64,000 bases of DNA, taken from the NCBI GenBank assembly GCA_033297075.1, contig MU858073.1:124001-188000 (forward strand). The letters run 5' to 3'. This DNA is from Rhypophila decipiens. Taxonomy: Eukaryota; Ascomycota; Sordariomycetes; Sordariales; Naviculisporaceae. Below are positions 13,118-26,545 of the stretch, one piece after another (the stretch's first letter is position 1; each line of letters opens with the position of its first letter). Under the pieces are notes generated by a model. The model did not search any database. It was not told the origin of the DNA and saw nothing but the letters and a program-made list of their open reading frames with translations. A program made the position numbers and the translations under genes.

Positions 13118-14617
13118 TTAAGCCTTGGCGGCACCTGCCTTGATGAGCAGAATATCGCCGTCCTCGACAACATAATCCTTGCCCTTGGTCATCATCTTGC
13201 CCTTGGCTTTGACCTCGGCCTCGTCACCAAGCTCCCTCAGGACAGTGTAGTTATATACAATGGCCTGGATGAACGTCTTCTCAAAATCGGTATGGATAAC
13301 ACCCGCGGCTTGGGGTGCCTTGGTGCCGTTACGGATAGTCCATTGCCGAACCTCATCGGGGCCAACGGTGAAGAAACTTCCCAGGTTCAACACCTTGCGC
13401 ATGGCCAGAATGATCTTGGGGAGGGCAGACTCGCCGCCGACTTTCTTGCACTCCTCCAGAGCTTCGGCTTCCGTCTCGAATCCGGTCAGCCGCTCCTCGA
13501 AGGAGACGGAAAGGGGAATGATAGGATCACCCGCTGCATGTTCCTTCAACCACTCGGCGATCTTGGGCAGATGCTTGTTCTTCTTCCGGATATAGTCCTT
13601 CTCAGACAAGTTGACAAGATAGACAACGGGCTTCGCGGAGAGGAGGAACAGGGGGTTGATGACCTCGACCTGAATGCAGCGTTAGTCAAGATCCTTGCTG
13701 TAGAGGAAGCTCAAAATTGCGAGGGGTATTTTGGAGTTTTCAGAGTGAGTTTTTCTTCTCATGACGTCAAAGACATTCGAAGAGCTGGGTTTATGAGGCC
13801 TTCTGGCCTGTTCTCATCACAATGGTAGGGAGGGAGTAAATCAAAGTCGTGTAGACCTACTTCTTTGGGGGTCCAGTTGCCCTTGCGAACATCCTTGCCA
13901 TCCTTCAACCAGGCCAGAATCTTCTCAATAATGGCCTCCTCTTCTCTCGCCTTCTTCTGCTCGAGACTTTGACCGCCCTGGCGAGTCTTCTTCTTTTGGT
14001 TCTCAAGCGCCTTCTCGACGAACTCGATGTCCTTCAGCCTCAACTCCTCGCTGATGATGTCGAGATCACGGACTGGGTTGACATCACCCTCGACGTGGAT
14101 AATCTCGGCATCATCAAAAGAACGGACGACCTGGAAGATGGCATCGACAGCGCGGATGTGGGACAAGAAGGCGTTGCCAAGACCAGCACCGGTGGAGGCG
14201 CCACGGGTTAGGCCGGCAATATCATAAACTGTAAGGTTGGCGGGGACTTTTGACTTGGGCTTGTACTTTTCGCACAGCCAGTCGAATCGCTCGTCGGGGA
14301 CGATAACGCGCGCCTCTTCAGGATCAATGGTGGCATAAGGGAAATTCTGTAAAGGAAGTCAGCATGTTGAGGGGGTTAGAGGCAGGGAGTGACAAGAAGA
14401 GGTGAACTAACGGCGGGATTTCCCAAGTTGCACTTGGTGATGGCTTGGAAGAGCGTGGACTTGCCAACGTTTGCCAGTCCAACCTAATCACCCACGAAGG
14501 TCAGCGCAGTAGGGAAATTTGGGCCTGACCAAGGCAACCCACAATGCCGCTCTTCAGGTTGTTTCCAGGACGACCCAAGAGGATCTTCTCCTCCTGCACG
14601 ACTTTTTTGGGAGGCAT
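13118..14617 (-). CDS. OLA1: Obg-like ATPase OLA1 (YchF family)
   Basis: Four exons, 14617-14543, 14483-14412, 14346-13861 and 13669-13118, with introns of 59, 65 and 191 nt, give 394 residues, the usual length of the family. The start reads MPPKKVVQEEKILLGRPG. The P-loop is VGLANVGKST (residues 26-35), broken from the preceding SGI by intron 1. Switch and G3 regions are visible (NFPYATIDPEE, VYDIAGLTRGAS). A coiled-coil insert (EFVEKALENQKKK, about 130-170) follows, and a C-terminal TGS domain ends in YVVEDGDILLIKAGAAKA. The family hydrolyses ATP rather than GTP and acts in the cytosol at ribosomes and in stress responses. All splice phases match. The 191-nt third intron is long for this window. 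Neighbours are unrelated in function. Confidence 0.97.
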
Positions 14618-15710
14618 CTTTGGTTTGCTCCTTTTGCTATAGTGACGACGAGGAGTAGAGAGGTAAATGAGGGTGCAATCAAGCACTGATGGTTTGTTCA
14701 AGAAAGCAGAGCTAGCTGCTGTGGTGGTTCGAAGGAGGGGTAATGGAGAAGCGAAGAAAAATAAAGACCGAAGAGGAGAAATTGTTGCGACGGGGGCGCG
14801 CGGGGCGCTCTGGTTGGCTGAAACTCAGCCCCAGAAAATTCAAGTGTCTGAAAAGGCTCCAGACACTGTGCCAAAGAACCCTATATGACGTCTTGGGTCT
14901 CCCAACGGGAGGGCGACCTTTGAGCGATCGCTTGATGTTCTGGTCAGCCCTCTATTGACCACACTGGCAATTGGGCGAAGCTGTGAAGCTTGAAGGAGAA
15001 AATAGGAAAAAGTCTTGCTTCAAAAGGAAGAAATTTCAAACTTTTAAAGGCGAGCGAGGCCAGGGTCAGCACTGGCTCTGTCCAAAGTGGGGGTCTTGTT
15101 AGTGGAAGATTGATTGACCGAGCATGGTGATTGGGCGACCCGGCCATCGCGGGGTCATCAGAGCTGGGTTCCGGAAGGACGTGCACACCGAGCTAGCCAA
15201 GCCTACCGTTCCAGCCTCGAATTCCACTTTTTGCTTCTGTTTGCTGACTTGCTGCTGCCTGCCCAGAACAGAACCTCCCCGCAGAGGCTCTGGCTGACTG
15301 CATGATCAATGGAACAATCCACATATCTCATCCTCGATTCCGTGCCGTATCCCAAACCTAAACGCCTCAAAGCTCGCGTGCGACGACGGCCAGCATCAAC
15401 GGAAATCACATTTACCCGTCCCAAACGTTCAGTTATCATCTGAAATCCAATAACATGACCATCTGTTTAAATTGCACCTGATTCACGCATGCTCTTGACA
15501 TGACATCGTTTTCAGTTTCGAACATCCTACCTGCAACTGGTATCGCTTATACAGAGCCTCTTTGTCCCGCGGCCACTCAACCGGCAACCTGACACGCCCA
15601 GTGATTCTGCCTCGCCCCGTAGCCGCTTCATCAGCTCCACGAAGTCCCGTTCGAGCTTCAATCGTGCCTTTTCCTCTTTCACGACACCCAACGAGCACCT
15701 CGAGATCACA
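14618..15710. other. Intergenic: divergent promoter region of OLA1 and the PPPDE gene
   Basis: About 1.1 kb between head-to-head genes. A CRE/ATF-like TGACGTC lies at 14886-14892, about 270 bp upstream of the OLA1 ATG. No coding region is supportable here. Confidence 0.55.
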
Positions 15711-16562
15711 ATGCCTTCTAAGAAATCGCAGAAATCGGCGAGGTCGCATCGGTCTACGTTGTCTCTCCAGAAGACGGAAATCATCATTAACGTCTACGAC
15801 TTGCTTCCAGTACGTGTCTCTACTTTCCACTACGTTTTTGGGTGCAGGATTTAGCCCTTGGCCCATGCATTTACTAACTCATCCGAACAGCCCGGCCGAG
15901 TAGCCTCGACTCTCTGGTTTCTGGGCACCTCGCTTCTTCACTCTGGTGTCGTCATCAACGGCAAGGAATATGCATATGGAGGACACGACCGACGAGGTGT
16001 GACGGGCGTATACTGGACCAGACCGCAGACCGAGCCCCCCGGAGGCACATTCAAATGCGAAATTCTGCACGGCTTTACTTTGGCTCCCCAGAACGAAATC
16101 GATGTTATTATCCGCGAAGCCTCCGAGGAGTTCGGTGGCACAGCCTATAACCTCTTGACCAAAAACTGCAACCACTTCACATCGTATCTCTGCCAGCGCT
16201 TAACAGGCCGCCCTGGCCCTAACTGGTTGAATAGGGCGGCGAGCATCGGCATGGCACTCCCCTGTGTCGTCCCGCGGGACTGGATTGAAGCCCCGGATTT
16301 CGATACTGCTGATGGCGAGCTGCTGGACGAGGATGACAATGCAGATGAGAGCTCGAGAATGTTGCGATTGTCGAGCGAACAGCCCCGACTGGTCGACCAG
16401 CCGGGTCGTCGCGGTGGTAACCCAGGTTCCAGCGACTGGGATAGCGAGGAGGAGCACCAGAGTCGCGGGACCGGCAAGGGGAAGGGGAAGGCACCAGCCA
16501 TACGGGACGCTGCGGGCAGGACCCTGCCTGCTTCTGAGAGGGCCCCCGTCCCACGGGACTGA
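15711..16562 (+). CDS. PPPDE-family isopeptidase (DeSI-type deSUMOylase/deubiquitinase)
   Basis: Exons 15711-15809 and 15891-16562, with an 81-nt intron holding a TTACTAAC branch sequence, give 256 residues. The start MPSKKSQKSARSHRSTLSLQ is basic and disordered. The PPPDE papain-like fold spans about 24-160. The catalytic pair is His50 (TSLLHSGVVINGKEYAYGG) and Cys126 (LTKNCNHFTSYLCQRLTG), in the family's His-before-Cys order. The C-terminal third is acidic, then basic and Gly/Lys-rich, and probably disordered. DeSI enzymes cleave SUMO or ubiquitin isopeptide bonds. Which modifier this one removes cannot be told from sequence. It resembles DeSI-2/PPPDE1 in length of the core. The ATG at 15711 was chosen because it opens the frame read through the intron with matching phase. 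Confidence 0.92.
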
Positions 16563-19500
16563 GCTTGAGGGTTTCTTTGTTTTTTCTTTCTTTCTTTTTT
16601 TCTTCTATTGGTTGGGTAGGCATGTCCTTTTGTGCTTGGAAGCATTTGGTTGGGCGGCGTTATGGTATGGAAATTGTGGTTGCTCTTCACATTGATACCT
16701 GGAGGCTATCTCAACAGGCGGCTCGACCATATTTCAGGCGTCTGTTCTCTCCTTGCTCTCTCTTCTTGTTCTTTTTGTCTCGAAATCCAATCAGCGTGAT
16801 TCTCAGAAATGTCTCTCAGGAGTACACCAACGCCAACAATATGTCCAGGTGCAGATTGCGCTCTGCGTATGATGTATATACATACAGTTCTTTGGGAAGG
16901 TATGCTCTGCAAATACTAATAAAGGACATTTCTTAGCTGACAGCATGGTACCCGTTACTCCTTATGTCCTGGTTTGTTCTGGCGCGCAGAGCTTTTCTCT
17001 CTATATTGCTTCTGCAGGGCTGAGGAGAATTGGTGAGTACGGAATATCTCAATATAGCATCATTAAACACTGCCTCGTGTCTCAAATTGTCGCATGTGTT
17101 AGGCTACCTAATACCCGCTTGCCTTTGCAGCTCTCAGTTGATAGATAATATCTACGGATATCCATATAACCATAGAACAGAGTGGCATACAGCAAACCCC
17201 TATAGGCGGTTGAGAGTCCAAACGGGAGGTGAAGGCGCTCATTGAGACACTCAATCGTGCTTGCTAGCTATCGGTTGGATCAAGAATGGCAGATATGTAC
17301 AAACTAGAAAACCCAAGAACAAGAGGAACGTCTCGTTTTCAGCTGGTTGTCCCGGGATGGCGTACCCTCTCTGGGCCAGTCGATATCTAGCGATGGGGCC
17401 TGCAGTAGTCTCTCCTTACCTGTGTCGTTATCTAGGTTCAATGGCTGCATCAAGATTCAAGAGTATGTAAGCATTCGCAGCTTGAAACAACAGATAAGAC
17501 AACGAGCTATCAATACCTCGTGAGATATTCTTCAAAACAAACAACAACAAACAGGAGTCCTGGTCTGAGCTGACTTGACCTCTTTCTCGGCGGAGAAACA
17601 TGTCAGCCCAATGAAGACACTAAAGACAGTTACACACTTGGGCATTTGGGACAGACTGACACACTGATCTCCTCAAACACGAGGGGGCTGGCGTCTACCT
17701 TTATGTGAGATATGCAAGTAATACCGCCTTACCTACACGCCCGGTGTTGTGCAAGGTGAACCTCCTGAAATAGGAAAGATGAGATCACCAAGACAAGCCC
17801 GGCCATGAAGAAATCGTGAGACAAGGGCTGCTCGCTTACCAAAGAGGTAGCACCGCAGTTGGCTGGAAGAAAAAAGCTTTGTTTCAACCATCAAACGATT
17901 TTTTGGCAACGGGCGAAACGCCGAGCGTTGTGGTTGATGTCGTGGTTTGGTGGAGCTGACGGGAGCGGAACGGACGGCGCATGGGATTTGACGGATGGGA
18001 AACACATGGTGAAGAGGCTCCGGAAAACCTTATTTCAGGGCTGGTTTATGCAGCTCGCTGCGCTTTCCTTCCCGCCGGCCGAGCCGGAAAATCTGCTGCA
18101 CACTACCATAGAACCGATTTCATGATTTGATGTTTTGATATTTTTCACCCAAGAAGAACGAACTGCTGAATGATATTATCACGGGCGGTTCATGGTAGCA
18201 GTGTACGTCGGTACGGTAACCGAGACGCACATTGAGACTTTGCGTGTTCCTCCTTTCCATAGTTCCAGGCGCTTTCTTAAATTACTTTGACGCCCATTTC
18301 GCAGATCTGTTGTGGCACACTTCTTCTTTTTATTTATATCCTACTTTTTCCATTTAAAGATTATTCGAGGTCTCCTGGCGTCGGCGTAAAATGACGTTCT
18401 CAGAAAGACCAAAACCGAACATGCACATTCCAGTGCTCTTTCCACCGTTTCATAAGGTCCCAAGGAACACAAAACATTCCTTCTTTGATGCACACGTGAT
18501 TTCGAGAAGGAGGAAGAGGAGGAGGAAGCAAGGAAGGGTCGCTTTAGAGGTCGATTGGCTTGTGCAGGTCATCCATCAGTTATCACTTGCAGCAGCCAGC
18601 TTCAATCGATCGCACATGGGAATCGTGAGATTGTTCCTGGTGGCCCTAACCTCGATCTCGGATAGGGGGCGCGAAATTACCATTTTAGGGAGATGGCAGG
18701 CACACCGTTGAGAGCGTTGGCTCAGCTGCCACAGCCTGCCAGTTGCTAGCCAGACCCCCACCCCCCTTTATCTGCATGATTTTTGAAGAAGGGAGCTGCC
18801 TCCCTCTTTCGCCCTGCAGCATTGGAAACCTCGCTTTCGCAGCCATGCACTCACAAGTGTTTTGTTTCCACCACGTCAAACACGTGTGTCCTTGTTCTTT
18901 TTTCTTTGCTTGTTTCCTGACTCTTTTCTTTTCTCTCGGCCCTCGGGTAGGGCTTTTAATTCTGTCGTGGTATCGGTTCTTTTGCAGGACCGTTGAAGTG
19001 GAGTAAATAAGAGGTCTCTTCAGCTTGTCCATTGTCCAGGGGAGGATAACCGGCGTCCCACTGATTGCAACAACTCGCTTGTTCATGAATGTCACCATTT
19101 GTCCTGTACAGGTTTAGCATCTGCTTTTACCGCCATTGACGGACATATTATTCACAGACAATTGACAGATCAAATTGTCCCTATTTGGGGTTTATTCATG
19201 TTCTTTGCCCATCCTTATCTGTGCTACTATGGATAGAAACATTATTCCCACGACCTTTCGAGGGCAGCCCGGACCGGCCCTGTGATCGGTGATGCAGGGG
19301 AACAAGGAGATAAAATAACCCAGGGCGGGAATCGAATTGGATATTCACATCAGCCAATGGATTGTGTCCATTTCAAGGACGTGCGCCATGTGCCATGCAA
19401 GGTACGAAACGCCCTCCTGCAAATGGGAAGTGGGCGGGGAGGTCTAATTGCATTCGGCCAGGGGCACCCCTGTCTCTTGCCCCGTGCCCCTTGCGTGTCC

Positions 19501-20071
19501 ACCACCAACCATCCACATCGTGTTTCTTTTCTAATTTCTGAGGTGAAGGCGCCCTCTGCTGCTGCTGTGGTCACAGTGTGGTGCTCGTAAAAAATTGATC
19601 TCTGGCGGCTGCGAGCGATTAGAGTGACAGGCGTCAGTCGAGGCGATCCCTTTCCGGGCCTCGCTTGTCTAGGATCCATGGCAATCAACAGCGCCAATGG
19701 TCGATAATGATCCACTGAATGGCACCTTCCCCGGACAGGTTCATTCGGTTCGTTCAATTCTTGCCCTTTCCACTCCCTGAGCTCACACCGCGTTCGCCGG
19801 TCCCATCCAATCCCGCCATCCGTCCATCCACTGCATCCAGTCCCCCTTCGAACCATTCCCTCTTTGCTCTTTTCCTTCCTGTTCGCGGCCAGGCCAGCTC
19901 AGTAATGTGTGATTCAATTAATTGGCCTTGCTCAAAAGACCCAATCGAGGCCGGCCAAGCCTTGAGGACCGAGAGTCGGTAAAATCATTTTGGATACGGC
20001 CCAAACGGCCACATTCTCTGATATACATACCCACTCCGTCCTATTTGCCATCCCGTTGCCCTGCTGCTACG
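16563..20071. other. Intergenic (3.5 kb) with no supportable gene
   Basis: It starts with a T-rich stretch (about 16575-16605) that fits a 3' untranslated region. Open frames up to about 140 codons occur on both strands, but none has a recognisable motif or convincing splice neighbours. Bases about 18890-18990 and 19720-19880 are pyrimidine-rich, and may be promoter or leader of the coiled-coil gene downstream. A single GATAAG lies near 17490. Confidence 0.5.
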
Positions 20072-20118
20072 ATGGATGAACGCGATCCCCCCCTCCTGCC
20101 ATCTCCGGAATTCAAGAG

Positions 20119-20155
<37 letters not shown>

Positions 20156-23100
20156 CGGACCCAGACTCATCAGACACGAAGCCAATCATTGTCCCAGAGC
20201 AGCAGCCAGAGGTACAGCAGCTACAGCTACCGGTCTGCCCATCATTACTCTCTCTCGCAGGTATCTGATACATCGGCTGCTTCATCTGAGTCTGCTCACG
20301 GCCGCCCGCTCTCCCGCCCGGTCCCCCCACCCCTCAAGACTGTGGTCGAAACAGAAACATCGGACCAAGCAGAGGAGTTCCCATCTCTTCCTCCCACCGA
20401 CCTGGCCAAGCACGCCGCTCTTCCCAGCCCCAGAACTGCCCGGTCGCAGAGCCTGGCCCACAGCTCGGCCCCCATCAAGCGGAAGCCTCTCTCTTCCACG
20501 GCTTCCTCCATAGCGACCCGGTACTCGACTTCGACCCGGGAGTTTTTGGACATCATCCAACAGTTCCCCAGGCCCGAGCAGAGGTTCTCGAGGGCCTCTT
20601 CGGTTGACAGTCCGACTCTATATGAGTATCCCCATCAGAAATCCGGTCTTGTAGCTGGTGCTGCCGAGACCTCACGGCCTGGTTCCGTGACAAGCCGCCC
20701 GTAAGTTCTTGTTGGCTCACCCAGCTCATTGGCGAGCATCGCTATTCTGGCTAAATGGTGGCAATCTCTCTTATTTACTAACCCGGGTCTATTTAAACAG
20801 ATCAACGCCCATCTCCCGAGATTTGGTGCAACCCGATTCTGTGGTTGCTGCCCACACGGGAGACATCCGGTTGCGAAACTCCGAGGGAAGCATTCCTGCA
20901 GGCCCTCAAACAAACCACGATTTGTCACGAGACGACTATCTGAGCGCCTATAGTCCCAGTGTGGCCAGTCAGGAGTCGACCTCGGACCTAGAAGCCCTCC
21001 GTCCAGCTGACTCACCCGAGCCAGAGGACAAACCCATTAATACTTTTAATAAACCACCTACCATGTCGGTATTCTCACGAAAGGCGCCCCCTCCACACCT
21101 GACTCTTGGGCCAAACGACAGCAACAACGCACAGGCTGCACCACTTGCAAATAAGACAGACAATAATAATCTTAATAAACCACTACCAAAATCACCAGCA
21201 TCTTCCAAACTCGGATCAATCTTTGGCTGGGCCGCCTCACCATCTACGCCCGAGTACTCTGTCAAGAACTTTTCACCGCTTCCGTCGCCTTACTCACTGA
21301 AGCCTCCCACCGGCGTGACGGATGCCGATGAATCTCCGCTCTCGGCCAACAGCTCTACCTATTCAAATGACGCCAGCGAGAACCATCTGCAGTACTTCGA
21401 TAATTACCTTCAGACACCAGAGCATAGCACATCATCGACATCCCAAATCCAAGAGATGGAGGACGAGCTGAAGGCCATCAGCGCCGAATTGGCCTCGTCC
21501 ATTCGACGTGAGATGGACTTGGAGGACCTAGTTGACAAGCTACAGGAACACATCAACAACCCGCAAGCACCGGGAAAGCGAACGAGCGACTACTATTCAG
21601 ACTCGGGCTATAGCTCGGCCAAGTTCAGCGAGTATGATCACGCCAAGGAAGAGATCTCACACATTCAGCGCAGGGCCGAGCAGGAGAAGGCACAGATTAG
21701 GTTGGAGCTCACAGATAAGCTTCAAGAAGAGCGGTCTCGGCGGCGAGAGCTTGACCAACAGATTCTAGAGCTGTCCAAGAAGGCGGCACAAATCGATACC
21801 ACCAAATTAAACAGCAGGGACTCGAGTGGGAGAGTGAGGGAACTGGAAGCCACCTGCGAAGATCTGCGACGGAAGCTTTCCGAGGAACGCCAAGTAAAGG
21901 ACAACTTCGAGGACCTCCTTTCCGCACTCAAAGGCGAGCTCCAAAATGCCTCTAATGAACGAGACAATCTGCGCGACGAGATCGTTCCACAGCTGCGAGC
22001 CCGTGTTGAGGGTCTCGAGGCAGAGGCGGCCGAGCACGTAAAATTGGCCTATGACACCTCCAAGATTCAACAAGAGCTCCAGTCCCTCAAGTCAGAAAAT
22101 GCCGAGCTTAAGCAGACCGGCACCCGCATGTCCACAGTCCTTTCACGGTCAGCCTCGGTGGCGGGAAGTTCATATAACAACAGGAGTCGACCTCAATCTC
22201 TTAGCCGATCCAACACGGTAAAGCAGTCGGAACCACGCGAGGTTTTGGCCGAGCGGCTAAAGGATGTGGAGGCCCAGCGTGATGCATTGCACAGCGCCCT
22301 TAAAAACCTGCTCGAGAGACAGGAGTTCCAGAACCGCGAGAATGCTAAGAGAATTCGACAGCTTGAAATGGAACGCGATCGTCTGCTCTCTGCAAATCCC
22401 AAGAAGGCAGGCTATGAAAAGGAGGTGGCCATGCTCCGCGACGAGATCTCTGTGCTCCGCAGACGCGCCGAGGAAGCGATTGAGCAGAAGTGGCAGGTTG
22501 AGAAAGGGCTCGGAGGCTTGAAGATGGACCTGGATCGTGCCGAGGAGGAGGTTGCGTCGCTGCGCGACCTCTTGAAGGAGAATGACATTCTGATCCCGGA
22601 GACTTTGGCCCGCTCAAGCGTCGGGTCCGACAGACTTGGGATGCCAGTGACTTCAGCCTCGCTTGAGAAGGCTTACAAAGACCTACAAATGGCATACGCC
22701 GAGGCACTCGAGCGGATTAAGACGCTTGAAAGCAGCACAACTTCGGATGAAAAGACTCAACTTGCGATGCAGCGTCTGGAGCAGTCTCTGGCTGCCGCCG
22801 TATCAGAGAGAGACCTTGCTCGTACCGAGTCCATTTCCTACATGGCTCAAGTGTCATCTCTTCAGGAATCCGAGAAGAGACACTTGAGCACCGAAGCCGA
22901 CTTGGCCAGCCAGCTCGAAGAGTCGGCCCGCCGGGTCGAGGAGCTTGCTCAGCAAGTACGCTCCCAGCTCGCCGCCAATGCCGCCTTGAGGACACGACTG
23001 GGCGACACGGTAGCGCGCGGAGAGGCCGAGCAGAGAGTCAGCACCGAACGCATCGCAACCTTGCAGAAACGCCTGAAGAGCCTCGAAGACCAAGTCATTG

Positions 23101-23630
23101 CGGCTCAGACCCATGCGGAGGAACGCGTAACCCGACATGAGGAGGAACTAGCCAGCCTCAAAGAAGCCCACAACTCGCAGCTGTCCCGTTTCCGCGAGAG
23201 CGGTGCCCTGGGAAGCCCACGTCTCTTCCCACCCAAGTCCCCACTCTCGCCCATGTTTAGCATGAAGAGCGCAAGACTGAGCAGCCGGTCGCCGCGCATG
23301 TCGTCGCCACTTCTTTCCCCGGGCATCGAGCGCCCAGCCATTCGCCGATCCTCCACGTCGCCCATCGATGGTGCCAATGGTACCATGACGGAGCAGGTCG
23401 AGGCGCTCAAGAGGCGCGTCGCCGAGCTGGAGGGAGCGTTGGCGTCTGCTGACTCTGAGATGCAAGAGGTGGTCAGCCGCATGAACACGGCCCAGATTGC
23501 CGTCATGACGCTCCAGGAGGAGCGCGAGGACGCTGTCCGCGAGACTCGCCGTCTCCAGCGCATCCTTGAGGAGGAGAGGGTGCGTGTGTTTGAAAATCGA
23601 TTCAAGAACCTTACTACTGAGGTCAGGTAA
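20072..23630 (+). CDS. Large coiled-coil protein of unknown function
   Basis: Exons 20072-20700 and 20801-23630, with a 100-nt intron (GTAAGT, branch TTTACTAAC, TTTAAACAG), give 1152 residues. The ATG at 20072 (MDERDPPLLPSPEF) has A at -3. Residues 1-400 are disordered and rich in Ser, Pro and Gln, with six Ser-Gln dipeptides from a hexanucleotide repeat. From about 440 to the C-terminus long heptad-like stretches follow (for example ISAELASSIRREMDLEDLVD and QVEALKRRVAELEGALA), broken by a Ser/Pro-rich basic segment at about 1010-1060 (SPRLFPPKSPLSP). The protein ends FENRFKNLTTEVR. No enzymatic or membrane motif is seen. It looks like a structural or scaffold protein of the kind conserved in filamentous ascomycetes, but I cannot name a family or role. 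Confidence 0.85.
20117..20152 (+). repeat. In-frame hexanucleotide repeat (AGCCAG)6
   Basis: Six perfect AGCCAG units encode six Ser-Gln pairs near the N-terminus of the coiled-coil protein. The 6-nt unit keeps the frame when its number changes, so length variation between strains is likely. Confidence 0.95.
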
Positions 23631-26545
23631 TACCGCTCAAGCAAGGAAGGTTCTTGATGTAACAATGTCTGTAATTTTTTTCTTTTTCCCTGAGGTAAAG
23701 GCACCAAAATGGCCTTCACTCAAGTGTTGGATGCATATTTGGACTATCATCATCGTCCATCGATGGGCGTTACGCATTGGCTAGGCTTTTTTTTTGCATT
23801 CCACATTTTTGGTTGGAACTTGGTATTTTTCTTTTTAGGATATGGCATTCAGATATGATGCCTTTCTACCAACCACGACGGACATTTACCGTCTGGTTGT
23901 GTTTCTTGTATTATGACGACCTTCTATGATATCTGTCGGCATAGCCTTTTGGAACCTTGGTTCTTGGATCGGCTTTTAGGGGGCTTTTACTTTTATATAT
24001 ATGTATGGGGATTAAAAAGACTCCCACCCAGCTTGCTTCAAAGGCTGTTGTTTAAACATGTTAATTAATTCTTAGTTGTATATTATCATTACAAAAGGGT
24101 GGAGGGGTTGGAAAAGAATGGGACATACTTGGTGAAGGAGGTACAAGTGCGGATAGATAGATACTAATGTGTTGGCTATCCATCGACATTAATATATTGG
24201 TTTGATATCCTACCTCCTTGATCGTTATTTTTATCCACGTTGGTGTGAAAGAAGCGAAGAGGTAAAACATGTCGTCTCATGCTCTGTCAAACTCTCTTAG
24301 TCTATCCTCGTCGTATCATCATGGTGAGAAAGTTGTGTGGAATACCACGCAGTTCTGTGTAGTTCTGTGTTTACGTGTGCCAGCGTGGGTACATATCCCG
24401 TGCTCTGGCTTTGTCTGCCCGGTCGATGAACAGGATGTACCCCGTACGGATATGTGTGAGCAGGAGACGATCCTTCTTCTGTTCCTTCCCTCCCCTCCCA
24501 TCTCGAGATTTGAAATGAATCCAGGATCGTCTCAGGAACCATCAACATCAACATCAAAATTAATATGAAGACGACCTAGGTACATAACTCTCATCGTCTC
24601 ACAGCCACCCCCACCCGCGAGCCAAATGACCGGATTCAGGTTCATGAGTTTGTGACCAGATGTGGAAACATCAACCCCACGTCAGATGTGAATGAATGAA
24701 TGCAGGAGTTCATTAGCGCAAGGGGTCAAAGACATTTATCGATCCCAGCTGCACGTTCTTATGTACCCTTGGAGCTGAGCGTTGTGATTCTTGCTGAAAT
24801 CTGTTGGCGTCAGCGCCAAGGAAGGATTTCCTGGAGTCCACATCTTCTTTACCTTTTCGAGATGAAGATGCTGATGAGGGTATTTGGTCCTGCGGGGGGG
24901 ATGGTTGTCAACTCGTGGTGGATATGTGTGAAAATCAAGTATTGCTCGAAGCGGACTAACTTCGTTTTTTGCATGAATATCACATTGATATCATCTTGCC
25001 CTCATGTGAGAAAACGGGGTAGTTTTTACCTGAATGAGATGAGAGAGAGAGATGAAATGAAAGACCTGAGACAAGTTGAGAGGAGAACATATCCAGTGAT
25101 GGTCATGATTGTCGTTGATGAAGAGATTCTCCGGCTTGAAGATGGATGCGGGAATTGAGGTAAGACAGAATCCTGCACTCGAGGACGATCTCTTACCAAG
25201 AAGCTAGAAACTCGGACAAGGCCGAGCTAAAGGAAAGGCAGAGGGGCGAATAACGGCGTCGGTATGCCCCGGAGGGGTTCTAGTGTCACCGGTAGATTTC
25301 CCAGTGCCAGTGGAGAAGAAGCTTTGCTTTTCTCCAAGAAATGCCGCGAGACTAAGCTGGATGGTTCCGGTAGCCAAATATTCTCATCGACTCGGAGGGT
25401 TTTCAGAGAGGGCGTCTTGCGGTGAGGGTTTGTGTTACTCCCATACGCCGCGGTTATGGATGGCGATACCCTCCGTTCCGGTAAGAAGTTGTAACACCCT
25501 GAGGATTCTCGAGATGATGTCAGGCAAACCACCGCAGGTACCATGGAAGCCTGGACGTCAAAAGAAAGGCTGTGTATCTGTTCCACAGCATCTCGGGAGG
25601 TATTCTCTGTTTGTCTGACAATCTATGCTCATGTAAGTAAGATGCCCAAACAGCCACTTTCTCTTCTTTGGGAGCATCCCACGAGATGTACGTGCAGGTG
25701 AAAAATCGTTTGTGGCTTGCAGATGAGTGAGAGAAAAAGTGTTGCGTCCCCTGGGTGGAAGGAAGGGTGCTCCGGCCCCTGCATGTCGGGTCATCCCAGG
25801 ACTCGGGAGACGAGGACAGGAACAGGAAGGTGTACGGCTATGTCACTGGACGGCAAAGAGGCAATGACTGCTGTCCTTTGAGCCTATAGGTGTATAGCAG
25901 AACGATGAATCGGGCCGGCGTGTATCAGTGAGTCCCTCATATAAATTGGAATAGCCTCCAATTGACCTCGGTGAGGTTTCTTGATGATTCTCACGCTTGG
26001 GAAAACAAGGGGCAGGAGAGGTGGATGACTGATCCCAGCTGGGGTCCTTGAAAGTGAAGAGAGGCTTGGGACTCGAGCATCTTTGTGGGGGAATCAACAT
26101 GGGTCTCCAGATCTCGAGCGTTCCTTGCTGATGCTCGTGGTTGATGATGCGCGTCACGCCAATCGGGAAGAAATCGAAAACTGGGCGTTATTCTTGTTTC
26201 TTTTCTTTGTTTTTCTCGGGACACTGTCCCCTTCGCTTCGGAATTGCAACAGTGATGGTTTCTCTTGTTAGAGTGCTGAGAAAAAGCAAAAGAGAAAAGG
26301 AAAGAAAGAAACGCGATTCGTTCCGAGTGGTCCCGACAATGAGGTCCAAAACATCCAAGAGGCGTCCTGGCTGTTTCCAAGACTGCAGCAACGAGTGCTC
26401 AATCACATTTGCAAAGGCAACAAGGCAAGAAGTCCAGGAGGATGAGGTAATCATGTAAGTGACACAGGCTGGAGCCCCCCACCTTCGCCATTGGGGTGCC
26501 TTCACCGCAACCCTGGGCTCGGCTGACCAATTGGAGCACGAGAAG

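Noticed and set aside
20112..20330. A Gly-Ser repeat frame and an Ala-Leu repeat frame opposite the Ser-Gln repeat
   Set aside because: Hexanucleotide repeats give repetitive peptides in all frames. Only the plus-strand frame continues into a long spliced protein.
23621..23640. A possible intron donor (GTAATA) at the end of the coiled-coil gene, extending it
   Set aside because: The TAA stop is in frame at 23628-23630 and the following sequence is T-rich with no convincing further exon.
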